A stretch of 64,000 nucleotides of DNA from Dictyophora rubrovolvata (Eukaryota > Basidiomycota > Agaricomycetes > Phallales > Phallaceae): assembly GCA_029959195.1 (NCBI GenBank), contig CP114122.1, forward strand, positions 2,647,257 to 2,711,256, read 5' to 3'. Shown here piece after piece: positions 24,459-35,836 of the stretch. The translations under genes and the position numbers were made by a program. Every line of letters begins with the position of its first letter. The first letter of the stretch is position 1. A model generated the notes under the pieces. That model had not been told where the DNA came from and ran no database searches. It saw only the letters and a program-made list of their open reading frames with translations.

Positions 24459-26906
24459 ATGGGATTAACACCTTTAGACGATGAAGTGACCCTCCCCATT
24501 CTCCCCAAGCTGGGTATACAAGATCCTATGACCGTAACAGATGGAGATTTGCCACAAATAGCGGCTTCCTTCATTCAACGCTTTTCTGATGCCATCTCCT
24601 CAAACGACGTCGAATCTGTTACTTCATTGTTTTTCTCGGAGTGTCTCTGGCGGGACCTCCTTGCTTTTACATGGGAATTTATAACCTTCTTTAAAGTGGA
24701 GAATGTTCACGACATGCTCAAAGCCCGTTTAGAAAAGGTTCAAGTCTCAAATCTCCGTCTTTCGAAACACAGAGACCTACAGCCGGCCAAGATTCAGCCC
24801 GTGCCCATACTTCTCATGCTCCACATTCCCTTCGAATTTGATACCGCCTCAGGCAGTTGCAATGGAATCGCAAAACTCATCCCAATTCCCTCTGTCACCG
24901 GCGTTGAATGGAAAATTTATACTCTTTTCACTAATCTTGATCAGATCAAAGGATGCCCAGACAAAGTTGGTCCGAATCGTAGAATTTCGCTCGGAAACTA
25001 CCTTGAACAACGCGAAAAAGAAGTTGCATTCGAGCATGAAGATCCTCTTGCTATTGTTATTGGGGGCGGCCATTCAGGTTGTTGTGTAGCCGCACGATTG
25101 AAGGCCAAGGGTATACCGTATCTTGTCATTGACAAAAATGCAAGAGTAGGTGACAACTGGAGACATCGATATGATTCTTTAACCCTTCATGATTATTCTT
25201 GTGGGTTATCTCCTTATTCATTTATCGGCCTTTTTCTAACAACGATGACCTTAGGGCTGGCATCATTACCATATTTTTCGTCCGTCAGCTTGCACTTGAT
25301 AATTCAGATAGTCTTTTAACTTTTTGACTCAGATTTCCGGCTGATTGGCCTCTTTTAACGCCCTCGCAGAAGGTATGCGGGAACATCGCCAAAGTTTTCC
25401 TGCACTTACAGAAGCTCAATAGTTTGCTGACTGGCTGGACTTGTATGCCCAAGCGTTGGATCTCAACGTCTGGACATCTACTACAGTTACCAAGGCCGAA
25501 AGAGACCATGTTCGCGATGAATGGGTTGTTTATGTTACCAAAGCTGACGGGACCAAACGCATATTCCATTGCAAGTACCTCGTAGCGGCTACGGGTTTAG
25601 GTCTTCCCCGAACCCCTGACATTTTGGGAATGGTAGACTTTTTTAAAATGTAAATGAGAACCCTGACTTAAAAGTTTTTTTCCAGGATAAGTTTAAGGGG
25701 AAAATGATGCATGCGTATTCTTATAAAAATCCTAAAGAACATATTGGAAAAAAAGTCGTTGTTGTTGGTTCTGCCACTGCAGGTATGTAATCCATGCTGA
25801 TTGATTCTTACACCTGTTATTCATCGGTGTCTTGTGTAGGCCATGACATATCGGAAGATCACTATATACATGGCATTGACGTCACCATGGTAACTTGCTA
25901 TGCTATTTTCGTAAACGCTTCACTAAGATTTTCATCAATTTGGCCAGATCCAACGCGCTTCAACGTGTGTAATCAAATCCCCGGAAGGAATCAAAATGTT
26001 TCTTGGACGTGAGTAGTATTTCATTGCTTGGACAAAGATTTTTTTTCAAAAGAAAACGTTATTGGACTTTTAGCTGCTGCAGTTGAAAATGATGTCCCAA
26101 TAGAAATCAAGGATCGGCACGCATCCTCATTTCCCCTGCTCCTTGCGAAGAAGTTCCACACACTTGCTATGAAACGGGTCATTGAGGTTCATAAGTAAAC
26201 ATCCGTCCTTCTCATGACTACAGTGCAATTTTAATGACAGTGTTCTTCTTCCTATAGACCTTTCTATGATGCTTTAGAGAATGTCGGATTCAAAATCAAC
26301 CACGGATTTGACAATGCAGGTTTTGCGACTCTAGCTTTGAAACGATTAGGCGGGTTTTACATCGGTAAGCAGTTCAACTGTTCGTCATTGAATTTCCTTT
26401 GAAAGGTTTTTGAGATGTGGGGGCAAGCCAGCTGATAATTGACAAAAAAATCAAATTGAAATCCGGGTCAATCAAAGAATTTACGTCTGAAGGAATGATT
26501 TTTGAAGATGGGTCAACGTTGGATGCTGATGTCGTCATATTCGCCACTGGGTATGATTGAATATCCCGGATATGTTTTTCTCTGTTTGAATCATATCATT
26601 GTTTTAGGTTGGTTGGACCTCAAAGTTCCCTAACGAAGTTCTTATCACAAGAACTTCACGAAAAGCTTAGACCTTTCAAATTATCCGACGAAGGCGAACT
26701 AGAGAACGCATACACAGAATCTGGCTTGCCTAATTTTTTCCTCGTTACGGGAAACCTCCCTATGTGTCGCATGTATTCGTCACATGTTTCATTGGGTGAG
26801 TTTTGTTTTGAGGTTATGAAGAGAGATGGTGACAGTTCCTTCAGTTATTAAAGGTAAAGAGGAAGGGCTATACAATGGGCCCTATAGATATACGCATAAT
26901 ATGTAG
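24459..26906 (+). CDS. FAD/NADPH-dependent monooxygenase with N-terminal NTF2-like domain
   Basis: Residues 1 to ~170 resemble the NTF2/SnoaL-like region seen before some fungal FMOs (AASFIQRFSDAISSNDVESV, FFSECLWRDLLAFTWEF). The flavin fold follows: FAD-binding GGGHSGCCVAARL, RVGDNWRHRYDSLTLHD, a stretch rebuilt over small exons (SLPYFSFPADWPLLTPSQK then FADWLDLYAQALDLNVWTS), LVAATGLGLPRTPD, and the NADPH motif VVVVGSATAGHDISED. It ends QRASTCVIKS, DVGASQLIID, VVIFATG, GNLPMCRMYSSHVSLVIKGK. It should oxidise a small lipophilic substrate using NADPH and O2; the substrate is unknown. One 25-nt exon (25255-25279) is needed to restore the family sequence. The start was set at 24459 by comparison with family N-termini; an in-frame ATG at 24288 is the alternative. 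No disabling change was seen. Confidence 0.82.
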
Positions 26907-27774
26907 TTCAGCAAGTATTTCCATGGAGAATTTATTTATATATACGAGTCGACGTGGTATGCAAGAAAAATAAAATGTCGCGTATGCCTTCAAGTTCAAG
27001 CACTCCGAGGGTGTGATGTGGGGATTTACAGTATGCTTATGCGTGAAAGTTTCGGACCCAGTTGACGTTTGAAGCTTTATTTTGGTCGGACTGTTTGCTT
27101 TTGGGCTGCTCCTGAACCAAGCTGTATTCTTACTATTCTATCCTGCGGCTGGTCACCGAAATTAGGCAATGCCGTCCCTTTATGTTCGACGAATGTTCGA
27201 GAGCTTTGGAAACTGTCTTTTAGTCTGGCGTCCAAATCATGTCACGATAGCTTCGTCTTCCGGTGGTACAGCATGGACGTCCAAATTTCATCGCCCTTGA
27301 CACTAGCGTAAACAAAATTGGGAAGTGGTAGAGATCGCTAGAAGATTGTGCTGTAATAATTACGAATTATACTCAAGAGGGGTACCCGGTTATTCGAAAC
27401 GAAGAGGAACACTGATATATACCTCCAACGTTATAATTCTACGGTTCACATAAAGAGAAACAGAGGAAATGCTGCCCACTTGTCGCACATTAGTTTCATT
27501 AGTGGTCCCCAGACCGAGTCAAAATTGAGATGCAAAAAGTAGCTGAGACTTTTTTTCAGATTGTTTCAGAGAAAGGTCACGTGATACCTCCGACCTACTC
27601 CCGGAATCCGGATGTTCCGCGGAGAACTTGACTCGCTTTGTTTCCGGATTTTCCCATTCCTATTTTCGAGTCCCGCCTTTTTTTTTAAATCGTTACCACG
27701 TCCTTTAGCAAGTTTTTCCAGGTCTCTATCTTCACTGCACCCCTCGCAAATTTGAGTTCTATCACATCACAACT
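26907..27774. other. Intergenic upstream of the MAPEG gene
   Basis: About 870 nt with no supported gene. The last ~100 nt are C/T-rich with a poly-T run, typical of promoters and leaders of well-expressed basidiomycete genes. Confidence 0.45.
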
Positions 27775-28547
27775 ATGCCATCTATAGGTCTTAACTCAGC
27801 GCTCTCGTTCTATTCAATCCCGGCTGCGTACTTCATCGCTTTCTATCCTCATTTTGCCAAATTCTCTACCATCAATTCAACCATCGGTTTTGACAAGTAA
27901 GTCTAGCTCTTTTATTCATCAGTACTTTAGCTCCGTCAACATGAGGGCACCCCAAAACCGTTCTAAAATGATCTGCATTCCACTTCCCATTGAGTCTCAG
28001 CACCTTTTCGAATGCCCACGCTGAACTACTTCTCTCAGCCTTAACCCCAGACACCATGACAAAGAAGCTCTCATAAAAAGAGGTATGAGCCCGGATCTCG
28101 CGGAAAAGATGACGAGATATGCTGGTGCGCACCAGGTAAGTTGTCTATATTTACCGCTAAAACATACACTTAATGACTTACATTATTAGAATGGAAATGA
28201 AATATTCGCTATATGGTCTGTCGCAGTTGTACGTATCGTTCATATACGCAACACCTTTGGACACGAATTTTAAGTTGTCTCACTTTCAGCTGGCCGGTAA
28301 TTTCGCTGGTCTAGACCAGAAACTCCTTAACATTGCTTCTGGAACATTCATTACCATTCGATTGTTGTTTAACTATCTGTACATCAACCAAAAGACCGAT
28401 TCTGTCGCTTGGACTAGGACCGCTGCGTTCTTCTCCGGATTGGGTAAGTAAGTGGCATTATTTGTGGATAGATTATTGAATTTTCCGCAAGGCATACCCG
28501 TGTACTTGTTAATCAAATCTGCACACAAGCTGCGTTTGTACGCTTGA
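27775..28547 (+). CDS. MAPEG-family membrane protein
   Basis: About five exons join in phase to give roughly 155 aa. The start MPSIGLNSALSFYSIPAAYF is a first membrane helix. Next come GFDN joined to LNPRHHDKEALIKRG, TRYAGAHQ to NGNEIFAIWSVAV, LAGNFAGLDQKLLN, ITIRLLFNYLYI and a final helix GLGIPVYLLIKSAH. The NPR motif, the AxHxNGxE motif (AGAHQNGNEIF) and the GLD / R-x-L-Y-x-x-LYI pattern mark the MAPEG superfamily. These are small four-helix membrane proteins acting in glutathione and eicosanoid metabolism; many fungal members are uncharacterised. The catalytic role of this one is unproven. The last coding exon is short (IPVYLLIKSAHKLRLYA). Confidence 0.85.
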
Positions 28548-28836
28548 AACAAAGGGTCGATATATAGTAAAAGATATACATAAATGTAGTAAGCTTTCGC
28601 CAGTGCCAGTGGCTGGAGACCCCCTCTTGTATAGCCTATGTTTTGTTTATCTTGCTTTAACAAATATCAAGTTATGATTAAAATTTCCCAAACGACTGAA
28701 GACGTAGTTTGTATGCGGAAGGCTGTGTTTCTATCTGGAGTAGTACAGAATGCCACCGCGAATGACGCGATTCAGAAACAGCGGTTTAGGTACATGCAAT
28801 AATAAATCGGAAGTTGTAAAAAAAAAGAAGGTTTAT

Positions 28837-29533
28837 TTAAAGTGTCAAGTTATACTCGTATTCTGAAGATGCTTGCTGTGCGAGCCAAAGCACAATCGCC
28901 GACAGCATCAATGAGACATTCTGCGCCACATTGGCGTATCCGTAGTATAGGTATCGATCTTCGTAGTGTTGAACAATATACTTTAAGATTAAAAGACTCT
29001 GTAGAGGACGAGCAAGGACGAGCACAATCATTGGATTGTACTTTTCAGCGCAGAAAGGAAAGGAACGTACGACACTTCCGGCTAATCCGCCAGCCATGAG
29101 CGCAAAGCCAAGGAATAATATTAATCTCGCTCTCCACGCAGTCGAACTCAAACCACCACCAAATGAACTTCCATCGTCTCTCAGCTGGTCTTTGTTTATT
29201 GAATTGACAATCAACACGCCAAGCGTGGAACATATCCCCGTTGTCCAGTCTAAAAAGGTGACGTGAACGGGTGGTGTGTCATATGGTGCGTCAGCAGGTG
29301 CATGTGCATGTGCACTTAATATACAAGCATCCCAGAATGTCCAGTGAGCCAAAGCAAACTAGAGTGGATGGCCGATGATGTTTTAGTATCTGCCCAATTG
29401 TACAAGGGAAAAAACTTACCAGGGCACCTGCAAGGTATACACCTATGGCTCGTTTATGTTTTGAGAGAGGTAGATTTGGACATGAAAAGACGAAGAGACG
29501 GCGAGGATCATAGTCATGGCGGGGAACAGCCAT
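28837..29533 (-). CDS. vps68: Vps68/UPF0220 (TMEM50-like) membrane protein
   Basis: Three exons (29533-29420, 29358-29071, 28998-28837) fit in phase and give 187 aa. The sequence reads AIGVYLAGALFALAHWTFWD across the first junction, then VTFLDWTTGICSTLGVLIVN, LILFLGFALMAGGLAGSV joined to SLLILKYIVQHYE, and NVAQNVSLMLSAIVLWLAQQ. This is the four-helix pattern of the Vps68/TMEM50 family, including the W-x-x-G...GxLxVN and LFLGFALMAGGLAGS signatures. In yeast, Vps68 works with Vps55 in late endosome-to-vacuole transport. Length is normal and no irregularity was seen. It converges with the MAPEG gene, about 290 nt away. Confidence 0.88.
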
Positions 29534-30611
29534 GTTGAGGACGAACGACGGTGCAACGGCTTACGTTTCCTTCCTGTGACAGCGATAACGGTCACGATGG
29601 AATGAAAAACGTTTTAACTTGGATCACAGGAAAGATTGCAGCAAGGTGGAATACGACGTTAATGTCCCCCAATCTGAATCCGCTGGATTCTTGTCTATAA
29701 GAAAGATCATATTTCAAAGCTTGAAGCCGAAGCTATACATATTCCTCTCTCCCAATTTGCCAATATCTCTGGTCGGAGTCTTCCAGCTTCAAGGTTCAAG
29801 GATTCAATCCGCCAAAATAAGGAGCACTTCAGAGTTTCAGCGGTCAAATCGTGCAAAGTTGTATCAGCCCGTTCGACATCAATAAACACATATCTGGAAA
29901 TGCAAATGCTCTGAGACACCTCCAGCACGCGTGAATGCCGTCTCCTTGGACGGTAACTGTTGCGAAGCCTTTGCTATCATATTCAATGCAGGTAACGTCG
30001 ATGAGCACGAAGGGCGAGATTGTATCCAGCGACGCTGACATGTTCGCTTTTACGATACCGCTGAATTTCCTCCGTAATAGCCTGGGTGGGTGACAGTACG
30101 AGCTCCAGGCGTGTATTCTTTTTGACTTTTTCTAGGGGAGATAGTATTGAAGTTGGCAGCCGGGGCCCGGTAGTCTATGGCTATGTTTCCACTTGCATTT
30201 TTTCTCGAATCCGACTTTTAAAATACCACGCAGTGCATAAACAAGGCTCCTGGTCAAATACATATGTCCGAGGTCAATGTGGTGACATCAGTTGAAACAC
30301 GAACCGCACAGCACAATAATACTACCACGGTTGGTGGGCTGGCATATAAGATCCAACGTGCACGGATCCAACACACGGGTTGACCTCCGACAAAAACTCT
30401 AATCGATGAAATGCTAGTCAAGAAATAATAATTAAACTATTCAGTTGCTTTTCCCAATCGTTTATCTCCACTGTTTCTACTTACGAGGACGAAAAGAAGT
30501 GAAGTTGCAAAACGCGGGAGAAGCGCGTCCACGAAGTTCATTATTCATTACGTAAGAAATACGTCTCTGTGCCAATAACACACCCACAAGAATAACTGTA
30601 CACCACGCGAT
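29534..30611. other. Intergenic between divergent VPS68 and SMC1 genes
   Basis: About 1.1 kb shared by two divergent housekeeping genes, presumably holding both promoters. No coding or RNA feature is supported. Confidence 0.45.
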
Positions 30612-33600
30612 ATGCCTCTTATTCGCATAGAAGTATGCGACTTCAAGTCGTACCGGTCAGTTGTTCTACAAATATTCAATGTTACAACGTGAACCGACCT
30701 AATCACGAAACCAGCGGCCATCAAGTCATAGGTCCTTTCAGTCAGTTCACCAGCGTAATTGGTCCAAATGGAGCCGGAAAATCTAACTTAATGGACGCCA
30801 TCTCGTTTGTACTTGGTATTAAAAGTGCTCAACTTCGGAGTAGTCAACTTCGTGACTTGATATATCGCGGAAGGCGGCTGGCTCGTGAAGGCGAAGATGG
30901 TGACCAACAAGAGGAAGAAGAAACGCAAGGAGGCGAAGGTACCTCTCAAAAGGCGTGGGTTTTAGCTGTATATGAAGACCCTTCCAAAAAAGAGTGGAAA
31001 TTTCAGCGAACGTACGCATTTTTTTACTCTTGATTTCGGTCGTTTTTGAGCTTAGCTCACCTGCCTGACAGAATTTCGACGAATGGAAACAGCGAATATC
31101 GACTGAATGGCAAAATCGTCACGTATCAAACCTATAACCAATCTTTGGAGAGACAAAACATTCTTGTGCGGGCAAAGAACTTTCTGGTGTTCCAGGTACG
31201 CATGCTCACCTCTCATCCACACGTGTACTTATTTATATACTTCACTCGCAGGGAGACGTTGAAGCCGTTGCATCCCAATCACCCAAAGATCTAACACGTC
31301 TCGTTGAACAAATCAGTGGGTCTCTCGAACTAGCCGCGGAATACGACCAAGCCAAAGCTATGCAAGACCGTGCAACTGAGAACGCCACCTTCAATTTTAC
31401 TAAACGACGTGGTATTGCTGGGGAGATTAAGCAATTCAAAGAACAAAAGTCAGAAGCTGAGCGTTTTGAAAAGATGTGCGCCGAGCGGGTTTGTCCTCCT
31501 TTCTATCTTATTTGTAACGTTTCATTCACACAGTCGGGATAGGATGCTTTGATTCTCCAAAGGATACTGTGGAAGCTTTACCACATAGATACAAAAATTC
31601 AACAGAATAGCCAAGAGATAGAAGCACAAAATGAAGATTTATCTACTCTGCGAGAAAGACAGAAGGAACATGAAGAAAAGTTGGCAGAGGCCCGGGAAGA
31701 ACAGGCCAAAGCTCGAGCTGAAGTCTCTAAACGCGAAAGGAGAGTTCGAAAACAAGAAAAAGCTCTTGAAGGAAAGGTTAGTTTGTTCTGGTTTGTTATC
31801 TGGGTTCGATATATACCCATAACTTGACTAGCAACCGGGGATGGTGGCTCTGGAAGCGCAAGCTGCACATTCGGAACGAAGGTTAAAGTCGGCCAATGAC
31901 TTAGCCGAAACAATCCATAAAGATGAAGAAAAGCAAGAGCAAAAGCTGGAAAGACTGAAGAATGAACTTAGCGGTATACAAAAGGCCGCCGCCGCCGCCG
32001 CACAAGGTTCGTACACAGGGACGGCTGTCTAACTCTTCTCTCCTCGGAAACGCTAATGCGTCTCGAATAGAAGCTTCCAAGAAAACCGCTCATGGAAACT
32101 ATTCATTTTCCCCAGAGGATCTGGAAGAATATCGAAAACTGTAACTAAACGTTTCTCACACCGCAGTTCATCATCATTCAACAAACACTTTTATGCAGAA
32201 AAGCGGCCGCGAATGTCGAAGAAGTCGGATCTCGACAACAAGTTGAAACCCTTCGTCGAGAAGAAAAGATTCAAGGACGGGCGTTAGCTGCTCTTGATAA
32301 CAAAATTCAACAGTTCAATGAAAGGGCAGCAAAGCTAGAGGAGGAACAGACTGCGCTCCAGGCACAGAAGGATGGGGTAGAGTTTTTATGGCGTACCCGT
32401 TGTCAAATAAATTGATCACTCATCTAGCTTGAACAAAAAGTTGCAAGTCTTCAGGAAGAGCTCAAACGCACGAAAGGCCAGCATGAGGAGATACAATCAG
32501 AGCGCAATAGAGTAGCGTAAGACCCTTTCTTGTTAGTGATGTAAGTATTTTAGCTAAACTTTTATTCGATGCTCTAGTCAACGCGAAACCGAATTGAATG
32601 ACAAGCTTCAAGAATGCTACGGCAAATTGCTTCAAGCCGGTGTCGACCAAAAAGAATCCGAAAAGGAGGCTAAGAGAAAGGAGGTTTTCTCTAGTTTGCA
32701 GCGTATTTTTCCAGGTTGGTTATCGACTTTCCGGTTGTCAATTTTAACGTACTTAAAGAGCTCATTTAATAGGTGTTCGTGGTCGAGTTATCGACTTATG
32801 TCAGCCGACACAACGAAAGTTTGAGACGGCTGTGTCTGTCATTTTGGGCCGAAATATTGATGCATTAATTGTCGACAATGAGAAGACGGCGATTGACTGC
32901 ATTGAGGTATGGTGGTAGTTCAGTTGTAATGTAAGACGTACCATCTCATTCTCTTTCACAGTACTTGCGCAATCAACGAGCTGGTCAAGCCACATTCATA
33001 CCGTTAGACACTATTCAAGCAAAGCCCATCAACGACAAATTCCGTAGTTTCGCTAAAGGCGCAAGGCTTGCAGTCGACTGCATACAATTCGACGCGTCTT
33101 TAGAACGAGCTATGCATCATGCTTGTGGTAATGCCTTAGTATGCGATACCATGGAGGTCGCTAAATACGTATGCTATGAAAAAGGCCAAGAAGTCAAAGG
33201 TTTGGTTTTCGAATGTTATATACATGCTTCGTTTTCTCAACCTATATCATAGCTGTAACGTTAGAAGGGACCGTCATTCATAAAAGCGGACTGATTACTG
33301 GTGGTCGTAGTACACACAACAACAACAAGAAGTGGGAGGATAAGGATGTTCAGTGTGGGTTTTATTTCTTGTTACGCGGGTCCATTGTGGCAATTTCTGA
33401 GAGAATGCCTATAGCGTTACACAGACAACGCGACACATTGCTGTCCGAACTTAAGGAAATCAACAAGACGAGGCCGAGAGCCAAAGGTGACGAGAATTTG
33501 GTTGCCGAGGTTAATCGTCTGGAGTCTTCGTTAGTGATAAGCAGAGATGAACTGGTATATCAGTTTATATTAAAGCTTGGAACTGTTTGGCGTTGATTGA

Positions 33601-35677
33601 CTTTTTCGACAGGTTGCATGCACGCATAAGCTGGCCGGGGTCAAGCAAGAGTTGCAGCACGTCAAAAAGGAACTTACGAAGCATCGACCTGACCTTGAAA
33701 AGGCTTGTGACCAGTTCATTTACGTTTTCGTTTTTCGTTAAACAGGGATGTTTTTTAGATCACTATGTCACATACAAAGCTTCAAAAACGTATAAAGGAG
33801 CTAACCGACATCATTGATGCGACCGAAGACCAAATATTTCGCAGCTTCTGCCGAAAAGTTCAAGTTTCTCATATCCGTGAGTTTGAAGAGCGGCAATTGA
33901 AAGCATCCCAAGAGGAAAGCGAACTGCGATTACGATTTGATACGCAGATTGCTCGACTGAACCATCAGTATGTTTGTTTCACTTCTCATGTCTCTTTTCT
34001 TCAATTGAAACGTCCTTTCTTCTCAAAATAGAACCAAGTTTGAAGAAGATTCGTTGCAAGCCCTGAACGATCGTTTGCAAACACTAAGTAATACGGCCAA
34101 AGAACACAAGAACACCCTCTCCAAACTCCTAGCGTCTAAAAAGGCCGTTCAAGAAGAACTGGATAAAGATCAAGCTGCTATTGACGAAATCCGTGAAGAG
34201 TTACAAGGCTTTGAGAAAACGCTGGAAGAGAAGACGATGGCTTTAGATGAGGTCAAGCGGGTGGCAGGCAAGTCGAGCAAAGCTCTCGACAAAGCTTTGA
34301 AAGACATCGCATCTAAGGTATCTTGAATAATTTCAAGAATAAAAACGTGCACTCAGCTGTGCTTTCTGTTTGTAGAATGATGAAATTGAAAAGCTAGCCT
34401 CCGAACGGTCCGGTATTTACCGCAAATGTCGACTGGAGGAAATTCCTCTACCACTGCTCCACGGAAACTTGAAAAACGTTCCAATGGAAGAGGTGCGATG
34501 CTTTCTTTTGCATGTTGTGCTCAAACTATATAAACTTACGCGTCTAGAATCTTCGGAACGAAGTGGCAATGGACGTAGATGACGAAGACCATACACAGCG
34601 GCCCAAGGAAGTCAACGACTATGGTCTGGAAATCGATTTTAGTCTATTGGAAGATGATGAGCTTGAGGTACGTAATGAAGTTATACCGCATTACCTTGTC
34701 TGTAGTTTACATTTGCTTAGGATGGTTCCGCTGATGCCGGGGCCGAGTTCGACACTGCAATTACTAAGCTCAATACCGACATTGAACGCATGGCTCCCAA
34801 CATGAAGGCTATGGAAAAGTGTGTTCTTAAAGCTATCGACGTTTAGCTCCTTTACTAATGAATCATTATTAAGGCTGGACGATGTTGAAGCCAAGCTGGC
34901 TCAAACCGAAAGAGAAGCCGACAAAGCTCGGAAGGAGTCAAAAACCGCTCGTGACGAGTTTAATGATGTAAAGAAACGCAGGTACGGCGGTCGATTGGGT
35001 TTACTACTTGGAAGCTTCTGATGCTTTCTCCTGCAGGTGTGACCTTTTCAATCGCGCCTACAACCATATAGCAGAACGTATAGACGAGGTGTATAAAGAT
35101 CTCACTAAAGGGAAAGCAGCTCCTATGGGCGGTGTAGCCTACCTAAGTTTAGAGGACAATGAGGTTTGTCGTCTATTCTGGATGAACACTTGAACTTACT
35201 CTGCTCAAAGGAACCGTATTTGAGCGGGATAAAATACCATGCCATGCCACCTATGAAGCGATTTAGGGACATGGAGCAACTGTCTGGTGGCGAGAAGACA
35301 GTTGCCGCACTCGCACTCCTCTTCGCTATTCATAGGTATGAACCACCCTTAGTCTTTCGTTGCCTCGTGCCAATACTTCTTTATTGTTAGTTTTCACCCG
35401 TCTCCTTTCTTTGTGCTAGACGAGGTTGATGCTGCGCTAGACAATACTAATGTCGCTAAGATAGCCAACTACATTCGAAGTCATGCGTCAGACGAGTTTC
35501 AATTCATTGTCATCAGCTTGAAAGGATCATTGTACGAAAAAGGGACCTCTCTCGTCGGAATATATCGTGATCAGGAGATTAATAGTTCTCATACATTAAC
35601 ATTAGATGTAAGAGACACTTCTGTCATATATTCCTCTTTTGCTGACCTTCTCATAGCTCACCCAGTATGATCCTTAG
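30612..35677 (+). CDS. smc1: Cohesin ATPase subunit SMC1
   Basis: Starts [15 protein letters not shown], then GHQVIGPF and the Walker A region [40 protein letters not shown] is a well-conserved SMC1 block. A long coiled coil (about 31360-32700) precedes the hinge ([43 protein letters not shown]). The second coiled coil runs about 33400-35100. The C-terminal head has the ABC signature [18 protein letters not shown] and Walker [21 protein letters not shown]. The last intron turns TLD into the family ending LTLDLTQYD, stop at 35675-35677. SMC1 pairs with SMC3 in cohesin, holding sister chromatids together. Around twenty short introns interrupt the gene. I saw no frameshift, though not every junction was checked base by base. 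Confidence 0.92.
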
Positions 35678-35836
35678 CCGTTGGGGATATTGTCCGTCTT
35701 TGTGATATTAATGAAACTGATAGTCGAGATGTATTATTGTATAATAATTAGATAGTACTTGCTAGTAATGATTCATAAATGCAGTAAATAAACGTTAAAC
35801 AATCAAAATTCAAATGCTTAATATACGTATAAGTAA

